Positions 7,753 through 13,348 of a DNA stretch of 13,348 nucleotides are shown here, one piece after another. The stretch's first letter is position 1; each line of letters begins with the position of its first letter. This DNA comes from CBDUBU01 sp965365465 (GTDB lineage Bacteria > Bacteroidota > Rhodothermia > Rhodothermales > DASSAV01), in contig CBDUBU010000098.1 in the NCBI GenBank assembly GCA_965365465.1, positions 1 through 13,348 of the forward strand, in the 5' to 3' direction. The position numbers were made by a program, and so were the translations under genes. Below the pieces are notes generated by a model. That model made no database searches, was not told the origin of the DNA, and saw only the letters and a list, made by a program, of their open reading frames with translations.

Positions 7753-7873
7753 CAAAATCGTATTTACTAGATTCAGGAATCGCTCAGCCTATCGTTTGCT
7801 GGTTCGCCGGCAACGGCGCGCCTCTGTCATTCGTACAGCCCTCAACCGGAACATCAAAACAAGTTCTTTCTGC
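7753..7873. promoter_or_regulatory. Divergent intergenic region between gatB and the small lipoprotein gene
   Basis: These 121 bases separate two divergent starts and should contain promoters for both. AT-rich bits lie next to gatB (7753-7775) and next to the lipoprotein start (7850-7870). I could not assign -35/-10 boxes with confidence, and neither gene has a visible Shine-Dalgarno. Confidence 0.3.
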
Positions 7874-8326
7874 ATGAGAATCGTTTCAGGTCTCTGTGCA
7901 ACCAGGCATCCGGCTATTTTTACACTCCTTTTTTGGGCAATGCTTTTCGGCAACGGATGCCAACCTCCCGCAGCAGAAACTCCTTCCCCCCACACGTTCG
8001 GAGACGCTTATGAAATCCTCACCACCAGCGCTCCGGCCGAACCGGAGATGCTGCCCTTTATTGCAGACGACACCCTCAATATAAGCGTTGCCTATCAGGG
8101 AGGGTGTGATGACCACGATTTTGAACTCGACTACCGAGTCGCTCGCGATACGACGGTGCTCTGGCTCCGCCATGACGCAAACGGCGATAGCTGTGAGTCC
8201 TACCTTCGGGATGAACTTCTGTTTGCGGCGCCGCGGCCGTCATTAAAAACACCCACCATCATACTGCTCAATCCGCAAGGCGGCCCTCCTTTCCTGTTGC
8301 GGCGGGGCGCTGATTCTCTCCCTTGA
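7874..8326 (+). CDS. Small lipoprotein of unknown function with GGCxxHxFxL motif
   Basis: From ATG 7874 this is a 150-residue protein: a signal peptide with a hydrophobic core at ~14-25, lipobox G-N-G-C29 and a Pro/Thr-rich linker. A compact domain at ~58-135 contains the notable segment Q75-G-G-C78-D-D-H81-D-F-E-L, then LRHDANGDSCE with H100 and C107. The two Cys could form a disulfide, or Cys/His could bind a metal. I have a general impression of similar GGCxxHxF lipoproteins in Bacteroidota but cannot name a family. An in-frame TTG at 7796 would give an implausible Arg-rich extension before the signal peptide, so ATG 7874 is chosen. It is divergent from gatB and ends 10 bases from the end of convergent bcp. 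Confidence 0.7.
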   Translation: MRIVSGLCATRHPAIFTLLFWAMLFGNGCQPPAAETPSPHTFGDAYEILTTSAPAEPEMLPFIADDTLNISVAYQGGCDDHDFELDYRVARDTTVLWLRHDANGDSCESYLRDELLFAAPRPSLKTPTIILLNPQGGPPFLLRRGADSLP

Positions 8327-8336
8327 GCAGCAGGGT

Positions 8337-8819
8337 CTAGCTAATGCGTTCCCAGCGCCTGAGCACCTCCTGGCCGTGTTCATCCACCTTCGGACGCTTG
8401 ATGATATCCCGGATAGTGCCCTCCTCGTCGATGAGAAAAGTGGTGCGGGCCACGCCCATCGATTTACGTCCGTAGCGCGTGCGTTCCCCCCATACGCCAT
8501 ACTGGTTCAGTATTTCATGAGAGGCATCCGCCACCAGCGGAAAAGGAAGTTCATACTTCTCCGCGAACCGGTTGTGCGACGCGACATCGTCTCCTGAAAC
8601 ACCGACCACGGCAATGCCGGCGCCGAGCAGATGCCGGTAATCGTCGCGTAAACTACACGCTTGTCTGGTGCAACCGGGTGTCTCATCCTTCGGGTAAAAA
8701 TACAGGGCCAGCTTGCGCCCCCGGTAATTCTTCAGACGCAGGGTATCTCCGTCCTGGGTGGCGCCTTCAAAGTCGGGAGCCGGATCTCCGACGGAAGGCA
8801 TTTTCCCTTTTTCTTCCAT
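8337..8819 (-). CDS. bcp: Thioredoxin-dependent thiol peroxidase (BCP/PrxQ peroxiredoxin)
   Basis: This cytoplasmic 1-Cys/atypical 2-Cys peroxiredoxin reduces H2O2 and organic hydroperoxides using thioredoxin. From ATG 8819 it has 160 residues, near the family norm. Seen are VGDPAPDF at the N-terminus, FYPKDETPGC50TRQAC55 with the peroxidatic C50 and the resolving C55 five residues later as in the PrxQ/BCP group, VVGVSGD, the Arg/Phe-containing FPLVAD and GVARTTFLIDEEG. The active site is intact, unlike the redoxin-like lipoprotein at 4845-6239. An alternative start at ATG 8801 (MPSVGDPAPDF) is equally canonical in length. No strong ribosome site distinguishes them, as the AGGG before ATG 8801 is too close. 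Upstream lies a 15-base palindrome. Confidence 0.95.
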   Translation of the reverse strand: MEEKGKMPSVGDPAPDFEGATQDGDTLRLKNYRGRKLALYFYPKDETPGCTRQACSLRDDYRHLLGAGIAVVGVSGDDVASHNRFAEKYELPFPLVADASHEILNQYGVWGERTRYGRKSMGVARTTFLIDEEGTIRDIIKRPKVDEHGQEVLRRWERIS

Positions 8820-9021
8820 AAGTGCTATGCAGTTCCAGTAATTGTTTTGCAAACAAGGGAATCCATCCTGTAATCGCTTTCGCGGAGCAGGCACGCCTTG
8901 ACAGGGAGAAAGCCCTGAGCGGAATTCTTTGAAAGATACTTATTATTGGCGAGTTCTTTTACGAGCTTTTTGAGAACGCCTTGATCTGCGCCCTTTGTTT
9001 TTCAATCAACACAAAGCCTTT
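8820..9021. promoter_or_regulatory. Divergent intergenic region between bcp and the rRNA methyltransferase gene
   Basis: These 202 bases must carry promoters for both genes. On the + strand TTGACA occurs at 8898-8903, but no good -10 lies at the right distance. TATTAT at 8941-8946 could be a -10 element with a poor -35. A small 5-bp hairpin (CAGGG/CCCTG) spans 8902-8917. No small gene was recognised. Confidence 0.35.
8842..8856. promoter_or_regulatory. Perfect palindrome upstream of bcp
   Basis: TTGTTT-TGC-AAACAA is a perfect 6-bp inverted repeat with a 3-base spacer, 23-37 bases before ATG 8819 in the bcp direction. Its size and position suit a dimeric regulator's operator, for example a redox-responsive repressor. 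The regulator is not identified, and an AT-rich palindrome this short may be chance. Confidence 0.3.
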
Positions 9022-10221
9022 ATGCGCGCGACGCTACGTCCCAAACAGGAAAAAATGCTTCTTCGCGGATACCCGTGGGTATTTGCCAACCAGATTCAGG
9101 AAGTGTCCGGAAACCCTGCTTCCGGCGATATAGTCGAGATAGCAGGGTCAGATGGATATGTGTACGGGCTTGGCCTCTACCATGCCAGTTCCCTGATTGC
9201 CCTGCGTTTTCTAACGAGCGATCCGGGCGCTGTCATCGACGAGGCCTTCTTTTTCGAGCGGCTGCGGCGTGCTCTGCAGCACCGCGAAACGGCCTTTCAG
9301 AACGCTCGCCACTACCGCCTGGTCTACAGCGAAAGCGACGGGTTCCCCGGAACCATCATCGACCGGTATGGGAGCGTGCTCACATGGACAACGCTGAGCT
9401 TCGGGATGGAACAGCGCCGCGACTGGATACTCAATGCGCTGGAAGAACTGGTTCACCCTTCTGCCATCATCGAGCGCAACGATAACTGGCTGCGCGCCAA
9501 AGATGGGTTGCAGGAAGCAAAGGGCGTGCTTCGCGGCGCCTACCACGAGCCTGTTGCCCTTGAAGAAAACGGGGTGCATTTCTCGGTGGATGCGTTGAAC
9601 GGCCCCAAAACGGGCTTCTTTCTGGATCAACGGCTCAACCGGGAGATGATCCGGCGCTTTGCGCCCGGACGCCGCGTGCTGGATGTTTTTTGCGCAGACG
9701 GCGGCTTCGGACTTCAGGCCGCCGCTGCCGGCGCAACCTCCGTACACATGATGGATGTATCGTCGCAGGCGCTTGAACGTGTTTCCGCAAACGCGGCGAG
9801 AAACAACCTGCGTGACCAGATAACCCTCGAACAGGCCGATGCGCTCGACCGGCTCGGCCAGATGGCAAAAGCGGGCGATGCCTACGACCTCATTATCCTC
9901 GATCCTCCTGCTTTTGCCAAAAGCCGTCGCCACGTAGAATCTGCCTTGAAAGCCTACCAGCGCATCAACATCAATGCGCTGCAAATGCTGGATGCAGGGG
10001 GCATCCTTGCTACGGCCTCCTGCTCTCAGGCAATCGATGAAAGCGATTTCCTGAAAGTAGTGCTCTATGCCGCGCGGCGTACGGGATCTCAAATTCGCCT
10101 GTTGCATCGGGGTTCGCAGCCCCCCGATCATCCCGTGCTCGTATCAATGCCGGAGACCCAGTACCTGAAGTTCTATGTCTTTCAGAAACTGGGGGACGAA
10201 GTTCCACAGGGCAAGGATTGA
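9022..10221 (+). CDS. rlmI: Class I SAM-dependent rRNA methyltransferase, RlmI type (23S rRNA m5C1962)
   Basis: This cytoplasmic RNA methyltransferase of 399 residues is close to the RlmI length of about 396. Order of parts: N-terminal PUA RNA-binding domain at ~1-75 (LRPKQEKMLLRGYPWVFANQI), a central domain with ESDGFPGTIIDRY and GPKTGFFLDQRLNR, then the Rossmann methyltransferase. SAM motif I is VLDVFCADGGF at 219-229, motif IV D294-P-P-A-F with following K300-S, and motif VI A-S-C334-S carrying the presumed catalytic Cys. By homology it methylates C5 of a cytosine in 23S rRNA; the exact site is inferred. ATG 9022 is chosen over TTG 8995, since RlmI proteins begin right at the PUA domain. 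No Shine-Dalgarno is seen. It is monocistronic and convergent with rsmB, 14 bases away. Confidence 0.92.
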   Translation: MRATLRPKQEKMLLRGYPWVFANQIQEVSGNPASGDIVEIAGSDGYVYGLGLYHASSLIALRFLTSDPGAVIDEAFFFERLRRALQHRETAFQNARHYRLVYSESDGFPGTIIDRYGSVLTWTTLSFGMEQRRDWILNALEELVHPSAIIERNDNWLRAKDGLQEAKGVLRGAYHEPVALEENGVHFSVDALNGPKTGFFLDQRLNREMIRRFAPGRRVLDVFCADGGFGLQAAAAGATSVHMMDVSSQALERVSANAARNNLRDQITLEQADALDRLGQMAKAGDAYDLIILDPPAFAKSRRHVESALKAYQRININALQMLDAGGILATASCSQAIDESDFLKVVLYAARRTGSQIRLLHRGSQPPDHPVLVSMPETQYLKFYVFQKLGDEVPQGKD

Positions 10222-10224
10222 CCA

Positions 10225-10241
10225 GCCTGCCTGCGTCAGGC
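10225..10241. terminator. Small hairpin between the convergent rRNA methyltransferase genes
   Basis: GCCTG at 10225-10229 or 10229-10233 can pair with CAGGC at 10237-10241, giving a 5-bp stem that overlaps the rsmB stop codon. It could serve both converging transcripts. The stem is short and lacks a clear T-run on either side, so confidence is low. Confidence 0.25.
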
Positions 10242-11627
10242 GCGTTTCCGAAGCCGTGCTCCGAAAGCGCCATCTATCTGATGCGCGTGCGGCAAACTGG
10301 CAAAACACCCTCGCGGGGTTACCATTTCATCCGGAGCATACCCTGCCGCAGATTCCAGCCCGTATTCAGCATGACGCTCCAGAAAGGCAGCTACACGAAG
10401 TTCATTCTCCTCCGGTTCCATCGTGCAGGTGCTGTATACCAGCAACCCGCCGGGGCGAACGAGCCGGGCAGCCGCGTCCAGCAATTCATCCTGAAGGCGG
10501 ACGATTTCCTCCATCTCCTGAGGCGAACGATTCCAGCGTAGATCGGCGCGTTTGGCTAGCACCCCCGTGCCCGTACAGGGAGCATCCAGCAGCACCCGGT
10601 CGGCCTGCTCCACGCCCGGCCTGTCGGGAAGGCGCCGGAGGTCTCCTGCTTCCGTCCGGATGATCGTAATGCCCAGCTTTTCTGCGGCCTGATCTACCAG
10701 CCGGAGCCGCGTCTGATGGACATCATAAGCACGAACGGAGCCGGTATTCTGCATGAGTTGCGCGGCATAGAGGGCTTTTCCACCAGGCGCCGCGCAGGTG
10801 TCTATCACGGTTTCTCCGGGACGGGGGGCGGCCAGACGCACCACCAGTCCTGCGCTTTCGTCCTGCACGGAACACCATCCTTCAGACAGCCAGCCTCCCT
10901 CGACAAGAGGCTGCAACCTCGGCAAGCGAACAAAGGAGTCCAGATAAGGCGAAGGCTCCCAGACGATCCCGGATTCATTCAGACGGTGATGGAAGGATTC
11001 TACGGAAGCGCGCAGCAGGTTTGCGCGAACCCCATACACAGGGCGCGTGTTATTCCAGATCAGCAGGCTTTCCGTCGCCTCACGCCCGAAGCGAACCAGC
11101 CAGCGCCGCACCATCCAGGTCGGGTGGGAATGCAGAATAGCCAGGTCCCTTCCGATCTCTCCCGTGTCAGGCTGGGGGAGATGATCAAGATTGCGCAGAA
11201 CGTTCCGGAGGATGCCATTTACTAAGCCGCCGGCCTGACTCCGCACCATCCGCTTCGACAGTTCAACAGCTTCATGCACCGCAGCATGGGAGGGTGTGTG
11301 CAGAAACAGCAGATCGTACAGACCAATGCGAAGAATCTGCTTCAACGCAAGTTCCATCTTGTCCAGCTTGCCCCGATAGAAGTGCGCAATCAGAAAATCG
11401 AGCCACCTGCGCTGGCGTGTGATGCCTGCCACATATTCCGTCAACTGTCGTTCTTCCCGCGCATCGAGGGAGGGATGCACTTCATCCTGAGCGACCAGCC
11501 CGACGAAGGCTCCTTCCTGCTCGATCCGGTTCAGATGATGCACGGCGGTCGCGCGCACCGCCATGGGCGGATCGAGTTTTGAAAGGGGGCTTCTGGATAG
11601 CTGGTTCATGCTGCCAAGATACGGCAT
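10236..11627 (-). CDS. rsmB: 16S rRNA (cytosine967-C5)-methyltransferase RsmB
   Basis: RsmB (Fmu/Sun) methylates C5 of C967 in 16S rRNA using SAM. From ATG 11627 it has 463 residues. Residues ~22-150 are the NusB-like RNA-binding domain (AVRATAVHHLNRIEQEGAF ... AVHEAVELSK ... GLVNGILRNVLR). The catalytic domain follows, with QDESAG at 255-260, SAM motif I D276-T-C-A-A-P-G-G-K284, motif IV DAPC351TGTGVL (product-release Cys) and motif VI Y-S-T-C401 (nucleophile). All key residues are present. The start is uncertain. GTG 11639 overlaps the upstream CDF stop as GTGA and would allow translational coupling. ATG 11627, ATG 11609 and ATG 11564 are alternatives, and residues before AVRATAV are not conserved. 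It lies directly after the transporter in a tight - strand unit. Confidence 0.94.
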   Translation of the reverse strand: MPYLGSMNQLSRSPLSKLDPPMAVRATAVHHLNRIEQEGAFVGLVAQDEVHPSLDAREERQLTEYVAGITRQRRWLDFLIAHFYRGKLDKMELALKQILRIGLYDLLFLHTPSHAAVHEAVELSKRMVRSQAGGLVNGILRNVLRNLDHLPQPDTGEIGRDLAILHSHPTWMVRRWLVRFGREATESLLIWNNTRPVYGVRANLLRASVESFHHRLNESGIVWEPSPYLDSFVRLPRLQPLVEGGWLSEGWCSVQDESAGLVVRLAAPRPGETVIDTCAAPGGKALYAAQLMQNTGSVRAYDVHQTRLRLVDQAAEKLGITIIRTEAGDLRRLPDRPGVEQADRVLLDAPCTGTGVLAKRADLRWNRSPQEMEEIVRLQDELLDAAARLVRPGGLLVYSTCTMEPEENELRVAAFLERHAEYGLESAAGYAPDEMVTPRGCFASLPHAHQIDGAFGARLRKRA

Positions 11628-11635
11628 TCGCGGCG

Positions 11636-12598
11636 TCACTCTCGAACCAGCGGATCGATTGGTTCGATATGCCCGGCCGGATGCGCCTCCTCATGCACAT
11701 CCGGTTCCAGGTGCGCCGTCACGTGAACCTGATCGTCAGGAAAGACGGAAACAACGGTGTCCTCTACTTCATGCGCCCGCTGGTGCGCTTCGGTAATGCT
11801 GAGATCCTTCGGGAAATGCAGGTGGTACTCTACCCAGATCTGATCGTTAACCCGGCGGTGGCGCAGTTGATGAAAGCCGGAGATCAAATGATCTTTTACC
11901 GCGTGATCCAGCTTGCTCAGGATGGCTTCCGTGTCCCCGGCATCCGCCTTTTCCATCAACCCTTCCACAGAGCGCCGCAGGAGCTTAAAGGCTGTCCAGA
12001 GAATGTTCAGCGCAACCAGAATTGCCACCGCCGGGTCGATCCAGGCTACGCCGGTCAGCCAGACCAGCGCTACACCTACTACAACACCCAGGCTAGTCCA
12101 CATATCGGTAAGAACGTGCTGGCCGTTTGAGATCAGCACCAGACTATTGTGCTTTCTTCCAACCCGCATCAAATACAGTCCGAGGATCAGGTTTACGAGA
12201 GTAAGCCCCGCAATCAGAAGAAGCCCGACATTCAACTGTCGAAGTTCCGTTCCCTCGATAAGGGAGCGGATCGAGGAATACAGAATGGCGAGTGCAGCCA
12301 CCAGGATCATGCTGCCCTCGAAACCGGAGGAAAAGTAGGCCACCTTGCCATGTCCGTAGGGATGCTGTGTGTCTGGAGGCTGAACGGCATACCACAGGCT
12401 GAAACCCACGAAAGCGGTAGCCAGCAAATGAATCACCGACTCTGCGGCATCCGAAAAAATGGCGGCGCTCCCCGTCAGAAAGAAAGCCGTGAGCTTGCCT
12501 GCCAGCATCAGGAAAGAGATTGAAAAACTTACGGCCATTGCCCGACGCCGGGGGTCGCGCGTATGCTTGTGCTCATCCATTGCGTGCTGCCTGCTCAT
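11636..12598 (-). CDS. Cation diffusion facilitator (CDF) family metal transporter
   Basis: This inner-membrane divalent-metal/proton antiporter of 320 residues has six predicted membrane segments (~22-42, 46-68, 96-112, 124-143, 165-183, 187-206) and a cytoplasmic C-terminal domain (~212-300) of CDF type. The family motif HPYGHGK is at 79-85. In the metal site, TM5 has the usual H161-V-L-T-D165, but TM2 reads D50-A-A-E53-S-V-I-H57, with Glu and His where His/Asp and Asp are usual. The tail is rich in His and Glu (H292, H296, H302, H306, H310). The metal could be Zn, Fe, Mn or Co and cannot be assigned. ATG 12598 has the best ribosome site in the window (GAGGAG, 7 bases upstream). The gene overlaps the end of the upstream serine hydrolase by 26 bases and touches rsmB downstream. 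Confidence 0.92.
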   Translation of the reverse strand: MSRQHAMDEHKHTRDPRRRAMAVSFSISFLMLAGKLTAFFLTGSAAIFSDAAESVIHLLATAFVGFSLWYAVQPPDTQHPYGHGKVAYFSSGFEGSMILVAALAILYSSIRSLIEGTELRQLNVGLLLIAGLTLVNLILGLYLMRVGRKHNSLVLISNGQHVLTDMWTSLGVVVGVALVWLTGVAWIDPAVAILVALNILWTAFKLLRRSVEGLMEKADAGDTEAILSKLDHAVKDHLISGFHQLRHRRVNDQIWVEYHLHFPKDLSITEAHQRAHEVEDTVVSVFPDDQVHVTAHLEPDVHEEAHPAGHIEPIDPLVRE

Positions 12599-13348
12599 GT
12601 GTGGCTCCTCGCTGCCCTGGCAGATGTGCAAAATCCAGTTTGCCCAGGCATCGGTATAGCGCGTCGCGCAGGGCCTTTTCGCGCGGATCATCCCAGAGAT
12701 AAAAACCCATGCGATTGGGCGCATAGGCAAAACCGATCTGTGCATCGGGATCGGCAAAGGCAAAAGAGCCCCCTGCTCCCGGCGCTCCGAAGGCGCGCTC
12801 GCTCATTCCGAACGGGAAGCCGGGGAAAGGCTTCATAAAGCCCATTGAGAAGGCGCTATCGACGCGAAGCACTTCATCGAAACTGCCGGACGCCGGGGGC
12901 GCGGCAGGCAACGTCAGCGCCTGCATGGTCTTTGCCGTCAAACCCAGTTCCTTCCCCCCCGTTGCAAACACGCCGTACGCGCGAGCAAGACTGCGGACCA
13001 GGCCAACTCCCGTGGCTGAAGGAATCTCCAGGGAGCGCACCTCCGGCAAGTTGAAATCGCCGGGTCGGCGCAAGCGGGGGTTGCTAAAAGCTCTGGCCGT
13101 AAGAGAATGAGGGTTCATATAGGCCGCCACCAGCCCCCCCGGCAGCTCGCCGAGGTGCAAGACCGTCTGGAGCGGGTGATAGCTTTTTATGGACGCAACC
13201 CGCGAATCTGGTATCTCCGCAGGTAGTCCGATGTAAAACTCCAGCCCCAACGGACGGGCAATCTCATCCTGAAAAAACGCGCGCAAGCGCCGTCCCTGCG
13301 GATCGGTGCGACGAATAATTTCGCTCTCGTACCAGCCCAGCGTGATGC
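12573..13348 (-). CDS. Serine hydrolase, beta-lactamase/esterase type (C-terminal part; 5' end outside window)
   Basis: The frame stays open to the right edge, so the N-terminal region with the SxxK nucleophile is missing from view and only ~258 residues are seen. The visible part begins TLGWYESEIIRRTDPQGRR and continues RAFFQDEIARPLGLEFYIGLP, typical of EstB-like/LACTB-like class C beta-lactamase-fold hydrolases. Later come RAYGVFATGG and FGAPGAGGSFAFADPDAQIGFAYAPNRM; the GAGG loop stands where the KTG/HxG motif is found in this family. An in-frame TTG at 13286 is not a plausible start because conserved sequence precedes it. No signal peptide can be judged. Its 3' end overlaps the CDF transporter start by 26 bases, so the two are probably co-transcribed. 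Substrate unknown; it is not closely similar to the serine hydrolase at the left end. Confidence 0.88.
   Translation of the reverse strand, partial: ITLGWYESEIIRRTDPQGRRLRAFFQDEIARPLGLEFYIGLPAEIPDSRVASIKSYHPLQTVLHLGELPGGLVAAYMNPHSLTARAFSNPRLRRPGDFNLPEVRSLEIPSATGVGLVRSLARAYGVFATGGKELGLTAKTMQALTLPAAPPASGSFDEVLRVDSAFSMGFMKPFPGFPFGMSERAFGAPGAGGSFAFADPDAQIGFAYAPNRMGFYLWDDPREKALRDALYRCLGKLDFAHLPGQRGATHEQAARNG

Noticed and set aside
9211..10131. Long - strand open frame (306 codons) opposite rlmI
   Set aside because: rlmI is intact with all methyltransferase motifs. The antisense frame shows no domain and no plausible start context.
1..13348. Mobile elements, CRISPR array, tRNA/rRNA genes, toxin-antitoxin or defence system
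   Set aside because: I found no direct repeats of array type, terminal inverted repeats with a transposase, RNA gene signature or defence-family motif. Gene content is housekeeping with tight, coherent transcription units.
52..13348. Functional link between the two serine hydrolases at the window ends
   Set aside because: They belong to different subfamilies, lie over 10 kb apart on opposite strands, and share no neighbours, so nothing beyond coincidence supports a link.

Overview
The window looks like ordinary chromosomal DNA from a moderately GC-rich member of the Bacteroidota/Rhodothermota side of the tree (Rhodothermales/Salinibacter/Balneola-like). The clues are a GWxTD-domain lipoprotein, a GH3-C/beta-lactamase arrangement known from Bacteroidota, several Sec/lipobox lipoproteins, and starts that mostly lack a Shine-Dalgarno sequence. 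The taxonomic placement is inference from family resemblance. I see no IS element, phage gene, CRISPR array, tRNA or rRNA, and no stretch above 300 bases without a gene.

Layout. At the left, on the + strand, lie a membrane-anchored serine hydrolase carrying an orphan GH3 C-terminal domain (52-1920) and a small FmdB-type protein (2060-2350). The FmdB gene converges on a GWxTD lipoprotein (3789-2365, -). Next on the - strand is a probable three-gene transcription unit read gatB (7752-6250), a redoxin-fold lipoprotein without active-site cysteines (6239-4845), and tpiA (4800-4045). It ends in a clear 10-bp hairpin at 3953-3984. Divergent from gatB is a short unrecognised lipoprotein (7874-8326, +), which converges on the peroxiredoxin gene bcp (8819-8337, -). 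Divergent from bcp is an RlmI-type 23S rRNA methyltransferase (9022-10221, +), which converges on a second overlapping - strand unit. That unit reads a serine hydrolase cut by the right edge (13348-12573), a CDF cation transporter (12598-11636) and the 16S rRNA methyltransferase rsmB (about 11627-10236).

Function. The genes are mostly housekeeping: glycolysis, tRNA-dependent amidation, rRNA m5C methylation, peroxide defence and metal export, mixed with envelope lipoproteins. I did not find a convincing new multi-gene system. The most interesting signals are proteins that keep their fold but have lost expected cysteines: FmdB (three of four zinc-ribbon Cys), GatB (all four zinc-knuckle Cys) and the redoxin-like lipoprotein (both CxxC residues). 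Others are a serine hydrolase with a GH3-C domain but no GH3 catalytic barrel, a CDF transporter with altered metal ligands in TM2, and a small lipoprotein with a GGCxxH motif.
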